Origin: JAEYOM01 sp036260935
GTDB taxonomy: Bacteria > Bacillota > Clostridia > Acetivibrionales > DTU013
Length of the DNA stretch: 64,000 bases
Direction: 5' to 3'
Assembly: GCA_036260935.1 (NCBI GenBank)
Contig: DATALQ010000004.1
Location: 60,460-124,459 of the forward strand
Notes under the pieces: generated by a model
Seen by the model: only the letters and a program-made list of their open reading frames with translations
What the model was told of the DNA's origin: nothing
Database searches by the model: none
In this document: piece by piece, positions 15,825-23,425 of the stretch
Position numbering within the stretch: position 1 is the stretch's first letter
Layout: every line of letters begins with the position of its first letter
Program-made: the position numbers and the translations under genes

Positions 15825-16665
15825 ATGATTATTTATTTTATCTATTGGAGAGTTTTCAAACATATGTAAAGTGTCTACAAAGACGCTTCGATATTATGCT
15901 GAAATAGGGTTGATTCTGCCAGAAGAAATCAACCCTGAAAGTGGTTATAGGTATTATTCTATCGGGCAGTTGGAAACGATGTTATTTATCAACCGCCTGA
16001 AATCATACAACTTTTCTTTAGAGGAAATTAAAGCAATACTCGAATCAGCAGAATTACAGGACGAAAAACTTTACTCGGCGCTTATCAGAAAGAAAAAGGA
16101 AATCGGGAAGCAGGTACAGGAGATTGAGAAAACTCTGGATCAGCTGATCGATGATATTTCTAATTTGGAACAAGGCAAATCTATCATGTCATATCTGGAA
16201 AGCATTGATATTCATCTTGTAGAAGTACCGATGATGTATCTTCTGTCTATCCGGAAAATGGTTCATGAGGACGAATTTCCCGAGGAATACGGTAATTGCT
16301 TTAGTAAATTGCTCAGGAGAATTGCAGATGAGAAATTGACGATGGCTGCTCCGCCAATGGTACTTTTCCACAGCGAGGAATTCAGTCCGTTGGGTTTAGA
16401 TACCGAATTTGCTATTCCAGTAAAAGAGTATGTTACAGGAACAAGAGATTTTCGTCCCGGCCTATGTCTGAAAACAGTTCTGTATGGCTCTTATTCAAAC
16501 CTGCCTTCCGTATACGCCAAACAACACGAATGGGCGGAAAAAGAAGGCTATGAAAGTAACGACGCCCTTTATGAAGTATATGTAACTGATCCTGCAGAAG
16601 TTTCGAAGGAAAGTGAGTTTATAACCGAGGTTTATTATCCTATCAAAAAGAAAGCGTCAATGTGA
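15825..16665 (+). CDS. MerR-family regulator with effector-binding domain, frameshifted N-terminus
   Basis: The open frame from GTG at 15871 encodes 264 residues: wing and recognition region (TKTLRYYAEIGLI, then ESGYRYYSIGQLETMLFINR), a coiled-coil dimer helix (about 80-115) and a GyrI-like small-molecule binding domain (about 120-260), as in BmrR. Its N-terminus lacks the first helix. Upstream in the same frame the bases read IGEFSNICKVSTKTLRYY, exactly the missing MerR start, but no start codon is in that frame. An ATG at 15825 with GAGAGG fits if one T is removed from the TTTT run near 15837. The gene is thus complete but for a one-base shift. The serine hydrolase gene downstream may be co-regulated. 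Confidence 0.8.
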
Positions 16666-16718
16666 ACCGACATGACGATTGAGTTAAAAAGGCGATATGT
16701 GATAAAGGAGAGAGATAT

Positions 16719-17708
16719 ATGAATCAAGAAAAATTGAGAGTGTTGGAAGAGAAAATTAACAAAGATTATAGCAATATTACGGGCATAATCATACTAAAAG
16801 ACGGTAAAGCTCTGTATGAAAATTACTTTAATGAATGTAATGCTGCTAGCCGAATTCATGTTTATTCAGTAACTAAAAGTATTATCTCCATATTAATTGG
16901 GATCGCCATAGACAAAGGGTACATCCAAAATGTAAACCAGGAAGTACTGGATTTTTTCCCGAATTACACAGTTAAAAAAGGGGAAGAAACAATACGGAAA
17001 ATTACACTTAAGAATCTGCTGACAATGACAGCCCCATATAAATACAAGTTTTTTGCACCCTACGTAAAGTATTTCATGAGCAATGACTGTGTAAAATTTT
17101 CGCTCGATTTATTGGGAGGTAGGGGGCAGATAGGGAAATTCAGATACACCCCCCTTATTGGGCCGGATGTTTTATCTGGTATTCTTGTAAAAGCAACCGG
17201 ACAATCCGTTTTTGATTTCGCAACGGATAATTTATTCTCACCATTGGAGATTACTGTCGAGAGTAACGTGGTTTTTCATAGTAAAGAAGAACAATTCGCA
17301 TTTAATAAAGCCAAGAATATCAGCGGCTGGGTTGCCGACCCGACCGGAGTAAATACAGCAGGCTGGGGTCTTACTCTCTCTCCTGCGGACATGGCAAAAA
17401 TAGGCCAACTGTACTTGGATGGCGGAACGTGGAATGGAAAACAAATAGTATCGGCAGGATGGATAGACGAGAGTATAAAGGAACACAGCCGATGGGAAAA
17501 AATCAATCTTTCGTATGGTTACTTATGGTGGATTATCGATGATAAAGAACATGCCTGTGCAGCTATGGGGGACGGAGGAAATGTGATCTATTTCAATACA
17601 AAGAAAAACATGGCAGTCTCCATTGCTTCGTTTTTTGTAAAAAATGCAAAAGACAGAATAGAACTTATTAAGGAACATATTGAACCGATATTTGAAAATT
17701 GTGAATAA
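16719..17708 (+). CDS. Serine hydrolase of the beta-lactamase/DD-peptidase (class C) fold
   Basis: 329 residues, no signal peptide, so cytoplasmic. The nucleophile motif SVTK is at 50-53 (S50, K53). A tyrosine in the FRYTPLIGPDVL segment (Y143) corresponds to the class C Tyr region, and a late GDGG region replaces the KTG triad. Such proteins hydrolyse esters, amides or D-peptides; the substrate cannot be read. A ribosome binding site AAAGGAGAGAG precedes ATG. It lies 53 bp after the MerR-type gene, which may regulate it. Confidence 0.87.
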   Translation: MNQEKLRVLEEKINKDYSNITGIIILKDGKALYENYFNECNAASRIHVYSVTKSIISILIGIAIDKGYIQNVNQEVLDFFPNYTVKKGEETIRKITLKNLLTMTAPYKYKFFAPYVKYFMSNDCVKFSLDLLGGRGQIGKFRYTPLIGPDVLSGILVKATGQSVFDFATDNLFSPLEITVESNVVFHSKEEQFAFNKAKNISGWVADPTGVNTAGWGLTLSPADMAKIGQLYLDGGTWNGKQIVSAGWIDESIKEHSRWEKINLSYGYLWWIIDDKEHACAAMGDGGNVIYFNTKKNMAVSIASFFVKNAKDRIELIKEHIEPIFENCE

Positions 17709-17787
17709 TAATTACCAGCGGACAGCAAATGATAGGGGATACTTAACCCGTTTGTGGTGGCAAGAAATAATGCCCTTTATAGAAAAA

Positions 17788-17805
17788 CCACCGGCTGGCC
17801 GGTGG
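17788..17805. terminator. Bidirectional hairpin terminator
   Basis: CCACCGG and CCGGTGG form a perfect 7-bp stem with a 4-nt loop, preceded by AAAAA. It separates the convergent serine hydrolase and ychF genes and can end transcription from both. Confidence 0.7.
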
Positions 17806-17824
17806 CTGATTATTCGCTAAATCC

Positions 17825-18919
17825 TTATACGTTGAATCTGAACAGCGTTACGTCCCCGTCCTGCATGACATAATCCTTGCCTTCGGAGCGGACAAGCCCC
17901 TTTTCGCGCGCCGCGTTATACGAGCCGCATCTCATGAGATCATCATAGGCTACGATCTCGGCCCTTATGAAACCACGTTCAAAGTCGCTGTGGATCTTGC
18001 CTGCAGCCTGGGGAGCCTTTGTACCCCTTACGATGGTCCAGGCCCTGACTTCCGGCGTTCCTGCGGTAAGGAAGCTCATAAGCCCGAGCAGCTTGTAGCT
18101 TGCCTTTATGAGCCTGTCGAGGCCGGATTCCTTGAGGCCCAGTTCTTCCAGGAACATAGACTTCTCCTCATCTTCAAGCTGTGTTATTTCTTCCTCTATC
18201 TTTGCACATATGACGAGTACTTCTGAGCCCTCTCCGGATGCAAGCTTCTTCAGTTCGTCGAGGTAGGGGTTGGATTTCCCTGTCTGCAGATCGTTTTCAG
18301 AAACATTCGCCGCATACAGGACAGGTTTTGAGGTCAGCAGGAACAACTGGTCTACGAGTAAAAGCTCTTCAGCGCTGAAGTTCAGCGCCCTGACGGGTGT
18401 GCCGCCTTCAAGCGCGGCTTTGATGCGTTCGTACAGCTCTATTTCTATCTGGAACTTCTTATCCCCGCCTTTAAGCATCTTTCGCGTGCGGTCTATGCGT
18501 TTTTCGAGCATTTCAAGGTCAGCGAATATCAATTCGAGGTTGATCGTTTCGATATCGCGGGACGGATTTACCGAGCCGTCCACATGAATGATATTGCCGT
18601 CCTCAAAACAGCGTACGACATGTACGATGGCGTCGACTTCACGTATATGCGACAGAAATTTGTTACCGAGTCCTTCGCCCTTGCTTGCGCCCTTTACAAG
18701 TCCCGCTATATCGACGAATTCGACGGTAGTGGGGGTAATCTTTTCAGGGTTATACATCTCGGCAAGCCTGTCGAGGCGTTCATCCGGAACGGCGACGATG
18801 CCGACATTCGGCTCTATGGTGCAAAACGGGTAATTGGCTATTTCCGCACCCGCCTTGGTGATCGCGTTGAAAAGTGTACTTTTGCCTACGTTCGGGAGTC
18901 CTACAATTCCAAGTTTCAT
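17825..18919 (-). CDS. ychF: YchF/Ola1-type ribosome-associated GTPase/ATPase
   Basis: 364 residues, the standard length. Motifs: G1 GLPNVGKST near the N-terminus, PFCTIEPNVG, G3 VDIAGLVKGAS, and the altered G4 region (YAANVSEND) that gives YchF proteins preference for ATP over GTP. A helical insert (MLEKRIDRTRKML) and the C-terminal TGS domain (FLTAGTPEVRAWTIVRGTKAPQAAG, seen in part) follow. The protein binds ribosomes and is linked to stress response and translation quality. Single gene, divergent from the trp operon. Confidence 0.97.
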   Translation of the reverse strand: MKLGIVGLPNVGKSTLFNAITKAGAEIANYPFCTIEPNVGIVAVPDERLDRLAEMYNPEKITPTTVEFVDIAGLVKGASKGEGLGNKFLSHIREVDAIVHVVRCFEDGNIIHVDGSVNPSRDIETINLELIFADLEMLEKRIDRTRKMLKGGDKKFQIEIELYERIKAALEGGTPVRALNFSAEELLLVDQLFLLTSKPVLYAANVSENDLQTGKSNPYLDELKKLASGEGSEVLVICAKIEEEITQLEDEEKSMFLEELGLKESGLDRLIKASYKLLGLMSFLTAGTPEVRAWTIVRGTKAPQAAGKIHSDFERGFIRAEIVAYDDLMRCGSYNAAREKGLVRSEGKDYVMQDGDVTLFRFNV

Positions 18920-19010
18920 TTATTTCAACCTTCCTCGAATTCATTGATTTTGGAAACACGTAAATTATATATTATCGTCAGGTGCATTGCAACACAAGTA
19001 AAATTAATGG

Positions 19011-19040
19011 TTGCATTGCTGCTTGTACTAGTGTTATAAT
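19011..19040 (+). promoter_or_regulatory. Promoter of the trp operon
   Basis: TTGCAT (19011-19016), an 18-bp spacer and TATAAT (19035-19040). The transcript would start near 19047 and have an untranslated leader of about 160 nt before trpE. Confidence 0.65.
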
Positions 19041-19120
19041 TTCATAAACCATTCAAAAAATGTAAGATGAGAAGAGAAAAAGACGCAAGTAGTTTTAGAG
19101 TTCGGTCGAGACCGGCGCAT

Positions 19121-19201
19121 TAGTTGAGAAGAGCGGAGAAGAGCAGAGATGAGAATAGATGAGTATTCATTTCTCATACTCTCCTTCCATAAACGGGGGA
19201 G
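19121..19201 (+). promoter_or_regulatory. TRAP-like (G/U)AG repeat leader with RBS-hiding hairpin, trpE
   Basis: Nine consecutive (G/T)AG triplets start at 19121, 19126, 19131, 19136, 19141, 19146, 19151, 19156 and 19161; each is separated by exactly two bases. Seven are GAG and two TAG. This is the RNA pattern bound by the 11-subunit tryptophan-sensing TRAP (MtrB) protein. Downstream, CTCTCC (19179-19184) can pair with GGGGAG (19196-19201), which is the trpE ribosome binding site. The same CTCTCC can alternatively pair with the purine-rich repeats. Bound TRAP would favour the hairpin and block trpE translation, as known for Bacillus subtilis trpE. No mtrB gene is in this window. Confidence 0.75.
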
Positions 19202-19209
19202 GGAATCGA

Positions 19210-20697
19210 TTGTATTATCCTGATCTTGAAAGTGTTAAGCATTTAGCGAAAAATTACAACATAATACCGGTATCCTGCGAGATATATGCGGACATGGAAA
19301 CCCCTATCAGTATTTTCAGACGTTTTGAAAAGAGCGGCTTCTGTTTTTTGCTTGAAAGCGTCGAGGGCGGAGAAAAATGGGGCAGATTTTCATTTATCGG
19401 CAGGAATCCGTTTCTCACCTTGAAGGGCAGCGGCAGACGGACGGAACTTACCTACAGGAGCGGCAAATCCGAGATTGCCGACAGCAACCCCTTTGAAACG
19501 ATGAAGGAACTGATGGCCAAATACAGGGGGGCTCCGGTAAAAAACCTGCCAAGATTCAACGGCGGGGCGGTAGGTTTCTTCGGCTATGATATCGCGCGTT
19601 ATTTCGAAAGGCTGCCCGATATCCCGGCTGACGATCTCGGGATACCCGAGGTACATTTCATGTTCGCCGATGAAGTAATTGCCTTCGACCACTTCAGACA
19701 CAAGCTGCACATTATAGTAAATCTGCATACGGACGACGGATCCGTTGAACGCGGTTACAATACGGTTATCAGCAGGATCAACGCGATCCGGGAAGAGCTC
19801 AGGGAAGCCGGAAGGATGCTGACCGACGATGTCATGCCCGCATCCGGTTTATCGGGCGGCGACCGCAAAATAGACAGCAATGTCAGCCGGGAACAATTCT
19901 GCGAGAATGTCGATAAAGCCAAAGAATATATAAGAAACGGCGATATCTTTCAGGTAGTGCTTTCGCAAAGGCTGCGCATCAGGACTTCCTGCAGCCCGTT
20001 GAATGTATATCGCGCATTGAGGACTATCAACCCGGGACCTTATATGTATTACCTCAAATTCGACGGTTATACGCTTGCGGGGTCTTCTCCGGAAATGCTC
20101 GTAAGAGTGGATGGGCGCAGGGTGGAGACCTGCCCGATCGCGGGGACGAGAAAACGTGGCGGGACGGAGGCGGAGGATGAGAGGCTCGAGCGGGAGCTGC
20201 TTTCAGATGAAAAGGAACGCGCCGAACACATAATGCTGGTTGACCTTGGCAGGAACGATATCGGGAAGGTCTCGGAGTTCGGCTCGGTAAAAGTGGATTC
20301 TCTCATGCATATAGAACGATTCTCGCATGTTATGCATATCGTTAGCAACGTCAGCGGCATACTCAGGGAGGGAGTCACTTCCTTCGACGCGCTGTCGGCG
20401 GTATTGCCGGCAGGTACGCTGTCGGGTGCGCCGAAGATACGCGCCATGGAGATAATAGACGAGCTCGAGACCGTGAAACGCTGCCAATACGGCGGTGCAG
20501 TCGGCTACCTGAGCTTCGACGGGAATCTCGACAGTTGCATAACCATCCGGACCGTGCTGTTCAAGGACGGTTTTGCGTATGTTCAGGCAGGGGGCGGAAT
20601 TGTAGCCGATTCGAAGCCCGAGCTTGAATACGAGGAATCCATGAATAAGGCGATGGCGCTGATAAAGGCTGTTGAAGAGGGGGAGAAGATCAGATGA
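19210..20697 (+). CDS. trpE: Anthranilate synthase component I
   Basis: TrpE converts chorismate to anthranilate with ammonia from TrpG. TTG at 19210 is chosen because GGGGGAGGG lies 6-7 bases before it; an upstream ATG at 19159 falls inside the repeat leader and adds an atypical N-terminus. The 495-residue product carries the N-terminal feedback region (LLESVEGGEKWGRFSFIG, an LLES motif used for tryptophan binding) and the chorismate-binding domain with FQVVLSQR, GSSPEMLVR, PIAGTRKRG, HIMLVDLGRND, GTLSGAPKIRAMEII and QAGGGIVADS. Next gene trpG overlaps at ATGA. Confidence 0.97.
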   Translation: MYYPDLESVKHLAKNYNIIPVSCEIYADMETPISIFRRFEKSGFCFLLESVEGGEKWGRFSFIGRNPFLTLKGSGRRTELTYRSGKSEIADSNPFETMKELMAKYRGAPVKNLPRFNGGAVGFFGYDIARYFERLPDIPADDLGIPEVHFMFADEVIAFDHFRHKLHIIVNLHTDDGSVERGYNTVISRINAIREELREAGRMLTDDVMPASGLSGGDRKIDSNVSREQFCENVDKAKEYIRNGDIFQVVLSQRLRIRTSCSPLNVYRALRTINPGPYMYYLKFDGYTLAGSSPEMLVRVDGRRVETCPIAGTRKRGGTEAEDERLERELLSDEKERAEHIMLVDLGRNDIGKVSEFGSVKVDSLMHIERFSHVMHIVSNVSGILREGVTSFDALSAVLPAGTLSGAPKIRAMEIIDELETVKRCQYGGAVGYLSFDGNLDSCITIRTVLFKDGFAYVQAGGGIVADSKPELEYEESMNKAMALIKAVEEGEKIR

Positions 20698-21272
20698 TTT
20701 TAATAATAGACAACTATGATTCATTTACCTATAACCTCTATCAATATGTCGGCGAGCTATGCGGAGATGTCAGGGTTGTAAGGAATGACGCTCTGAGCGT
20801 AGATCAGGCGGCGGAGTTGAAGCCCGACCATATCATTATTTCACCGGGGCCTGGTTACCCTGCGGACGCAGGTATATTAATCGAAACAGTCAGAAAGCTG
20901 GGCCCGCATATACCTATTCTGGGTGTCTGCCTCGGCCATCAGGGCATCGGAGAAGCGTTCGGAGGCAAGGTGGTGCATGCACCCGAACTGCTGCACGGCA
21001 AGGCATCCGAAATTCATTTACTGCCGGGCTATCGTCTGTTTGATGGTCTGCCGAACAAAATAACCGCAGCCCGTTATCATTCGCTCGTAGTCGAAAGAGC
21101 TTCACTCCCGGACATACTCGAGATCACCGCAGTTTCGGCGGATGGTGAAATCATGGGGCTGAAGCACAGAGAATACGAAGTATACGGTATCCAATTCCAC
21201 CCGGAATCAATACTTACGCCCGAAGGTAAAACGATACTCAGGAATTTCATTAACATAAAAAAGGCGGCCTGA
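20694..21272 (+). CDS. trpG: Anthranilate synthase glutamine amidotransferase component
   Basis: 192 residues of the class I glutamine amidotransferase fold. It supplies ammonia to TrpE; in many Firmicutes it also serves PabB. Motifs: IDNYDSFTYNLYQY at the N-terminus, oxyanion strand PGPGYP, nucleophile C79 in GVCLGHQ, and the His-Glu pair in QFHPES (H169, E171). The ATG overlaps the trpE stop codon, so translation is coupled. A 270-bp gap with degenerate repeats separates it from trpD, unusual in an otherwise overlapping operon. Confidence 0.97.
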   Translation: MILIIDNYDSFTYNLYQYVGELCGDVRVVRNDALSVDQAAELKPDHIIISPGPGYPADAGILIETVRKLGPHIPILGVCLGHQGIGEAFGGKVVHAPELLHGKASEIHLLPGYRLFDGLPNKITAARYHSLVVERASLPDILEITAVSADGEIMGLKHREYEVYGIQFHPESILTPEGKTILRNFINIKKAA

Positions 21273-21289
21273 AAGCAGGCAAACCGTTC

Positions 21290-21520
21290 GAAAGCCCAAA
21301 CCCGAAGCCCAAAGCCCGGGAAAGCAATTGGAGAAGTCGGAAAGCAATTAGAAGCCCGGAAAAGCAGACGGGAGTCGGATTTGGCTCGAAGCTCGAAGCT
21401 CGAATCCAAAAGCCCAAAGCCCGGCAAGTAATTGAGAAACCGGCAAGCAATTGGGAAAACCGGAAAGCAACTAGAAACCCGGAAAACAGATAGGAGCCAG
21501 ATTCGGCTCGAACGGACCAG
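21290..21520 (+). repeat. Degenerate direct repeat between trpG and trpD
   Basis: Two successive copies of about 110-120 bp share the order AAAGCCC, GGAAAGCAATTG-like, AGAAGCCCGGAAAA-like, GGGAGTCGGATT-like and GGCTCGAA. Inside each copy are shorter repeated GGCAAGCAATTG- and GCTCGAA-type units. No coding signal or promoter is apparent on the plus strand. Confidence 0.75.
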
Positions 21521-21522
21521 TT

Positions 21523-21550
21523 GAGATGAGAGGAGAATAGTTATGGTGAG
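21523..21550 (+). promoter_or_regulatory. Possible second TRAP-like site overlapping the trpD start
   Basis: GAG, GAG, GAG, TAG occur at 21523, 21528, 21533 and 21538 with two-base spacers; the next register is the ATG start codon (21543) and the one after is GAG (21548). The sites overlap the ribosome binding site (GAGAGGAG) and start of trpD, as in known TRAP targets such as Bacillus trpG. Fewer triplets than at trpE, so this is less certain and could be a purine-rich ribosome binding site by chance. Confidence 0.45.
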
Positions 21551-22580
21551 AACAGCGTTGCAAAAACTATCAACCAAGGAAAACCTGACGGAACGGGAAG
21601 CAATCGAGGCAATGAACTGCGTCATGGAGGGAAATGCCACACAGTCACAGATCGGAGGATTTTTGACGGCACTTCGCTTCAAAGGTGAAACAGTCGAGGA
21701 GATTGTCGGATTTGCCAGGGTGATGCGCGAGAAATCGGCCAAGGTCCCCCACAAGCTTCAATACTGCATCGATACATGCGGTACGGGAGGAGACGGAGCA
21801 AGGACATTCAATATTTCTACGGCCGCATCGTTCATTGCGGCAGCGGCAGGTGCAAAGATAGCAAAGCACGGCAACAGGGCGATGTCCAGTAAAAGCGGAA
21901 GCGCAGACGTACTGGAGGCTTTGGGTGTCAACATAGGACTGAGTCCCGAACTGGTAGGGAAAAGCATAGAAGAGGTGGGAGTCGGTTTTATGTTTGCCCA
22001 GTTGTTTCATCAGTCAATGAAGCATGCGGCAGGTGTGAGAAAAGAATTGGGTATCAGGACCGTTTTCAACATACTTGGCCCGCTCACAAACCCGGCCGGC
22101 GCCAAGGGACAGCTGCTCGGCGTATTTGACGGAAATATTACGGGAACGATGGCTGAAGCGCTGAAAATGCTGGGGGCTGAAAGAGCGCTCGTAGTGCATG
22201 GCTGCGACGGCCTCGATGAAATAACGACAACCGGAGCAACGAAAGTTGCAGAACTGAAAGATGGAGTAATCAAAGAATATTATATCGATACAACAGAGCT
22301 CGGCATACCGAGGGCGGAACCGATGGAACTTGCGGGAGGGGACGCGGCATACAATGCGGGCGTGATAAGCTCCATACTTGCAGGGGAGAAGGGCGCCCGC
22401 AGGAATATTGTGCTTGTCAATGCCGCTGCGGCGATATACGTTGCCAAACTGGCGGGTGATATCAAGGAAGGTCTCAGAATAGCGGAAAGCATGATAGACA
22501 GCGGGCTGGCAGCAGCCAAACTGGAAGAACTGCGAAGGTTCACGGAAGCGGCAGCCGGGACAAGAGAGGTATCTGCATGA
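21543..22580 (+). CDS. trpD: Anthranilate phosphoribosyltransferase
   Basis: TrpD attaches phosphoribosyl from PRPP to anthranilate. The 345-residue product has the PRPP-binding CGTGGDGARTFNIST glycine loop, KHGNRAMSSKSGSADVLEALG, and the anthranilate-side GVRKELGIRTVFNILGPLTNP, all family signatures. GAGAGGAG precedes the ATG. It overlaps trpC at ATGA. Confidence 0.97.
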   Translation: MVRTALQKLSTKENLTEREAIEAMNCVMEGNATQSQIGGFLTALRFKGETVEEIVGFARVMREKSAKVPHKLQYCIDTCGTGGDGARTFNISTAASFIAAAAGAKIAKHGNRAMSSKSGSADVLEALGVNIGLSPELVGKSIEEVGVGFMFAQLFHQSMKHAAGVRKELGIRTVFNILGPLTNPAGAKGQLLGVFDGNITGTMAEALKMLGAERALVVHGCDGLDEITTTGATKVAELKDGVIKEYYIDTTELGIPRAEPMELAGGDAAYNAGVISSILAGEKGARRNIVLVNAAAAIYVAKLAGDIKEGLRIAESMIDSGLAAAKLEELRRFTEAAAGTREVSA

Positions 22581-23359
22581 TATTGGACGATATAGCCGCT
22601 AAAAAGAGAGAAAGATTGAAAACCGAGATGGCTCAGGTCACCCTCGAAGGCTGGAAGCAGAAGATTAAAGCGCCCGGGCTCCATAAACCGCTGGATTTCG
22701 GAAGAGTCCTCAAAAGGGAGGATGGACTTGCCATCATTGCCGAGGTAAAGAAGGCATCTCCGTCAGCGGGGGTAATATGTGAAAATTTCGACCCTGCAAG
22801 GATTGCCAGGGATTACCTCATATCCGGTGTCCAGGCGATTTCAGTACTGACGGAAAAGGATTATTTCCTCGGAGATGACTGCTATCTGGCCAAAGTCCGG
22901 CAGAACGTTCCGATACCTGTGCTTCGCAAGGACTTTATAATAGACCTGTGGCAGGTATACCAGTCGAGGTGCATGGGCGCAGACGCCATTTTGCTGATTG
23001 TTGCGCTGCTCGACGACGAACTGCTGAAAAAGATGCTTATCGTTGCCGGTATACTGGGCCTGCAATGCCTTGTGGAGGTGCATGACGAGCGGGAACTGGA
23101 CAGAGCGCTCAATTCAGGAGCCAGGATCATCGGTATAAACAACCGTGATCTGCGGACCTTCCAGGTAGATCTGGCCACTACGGCAAAACTTATAAACAAT
23201 ATACCTCACGACAGGATCGTGGTGAGCGAAAGCGGGATCAAAACAGCTGAGGATATGAAATATGTCAGACAAGCCGGGGCGGATGCAGTTCTCATCGGAG
23301 AATCGCTGATGCGCGCCGGCTGTGTGGCAGACAGGATCAGGGAACTGCGGGCGGTATAG
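22577..23359 (+). CDS. trpC: Indole-3-glycerol phosphate synthase
   Basis: TrpC closes the indole ring from carboxyphenylamino-deoxyribulose phosphate. 260 residues, a single beta/alpha barrel. It starts ILDDIAAKKRERL and shows IIAEVKKASPSAG (catalytic Lys), VLTEKDYFLGDD, VLRKDFIID (catalytic Lys), ADAILLIVALL, LVEVHDEREL, GINNRDLRTF and VVSESGI. Not fused to trpF. ATGA overlap with trpD couples translation. Confidence 0.97.
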   Translation: MILDDIAAKKRERLKTEMAQVTLEGWKQKIKAPGLHKPLDFGRVLKREDGLAIIAEVKKASPSAGVICENFDPARIARDYLISGVQAISVLTEKDYFLGDDCYLAKVRQNVPIPVLRKDFIIDLWQVYQSRCMGADAILLIVALLDDELLKKMLIVAGILGLQCLVEVHDERELDRALNSGARIIGINNRDLRTFQVDLATTAKLINNIPHDRIVVSESGIKTAEDMKYVRQAGADAVLIGESLMRAGCVADRIRELRAV

Positions 23360-23360
23360 G

Positions 23361-23382
23361 TGAAACAGAAGAACCGTCCCGG
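23361..23382. repeat. Dispersed-repeat-like element between trpC and trpF
   Basis: TGAAACAGAAGAACCGT at 23361-23377 differs by one base from TGAAACAAAAGAACCGT at 4890-4906 after the anti-sigma gene. The two are 18 kb apart and in unrelated surroundings, suggesting members of a short dispersed repeat family. Copy number cannot be judged from the window. Confidence 0.45.
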
Positions 23383-23425
23383 TATTCCTGGTTGCTTAAA
23401 AACTAATTGCTCCCTTGAGGATAAA

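Noticed and set aside
17786..17825. Short regulatory RNA between serine hydrolase and ychF
   Set aside because: Only a simple hairpin between convergent genes; best explained as a shared terminator.
19159..19209. trpE starting at the ATG at 19159
   Set aside because: That ATG lies inside the (G/T)AG repeat, has no separate ribosome binding site and would add 17 atypical residues. TTG at 19210 has GGGGGAGGG at the right distance and matches the usual TrpE start.
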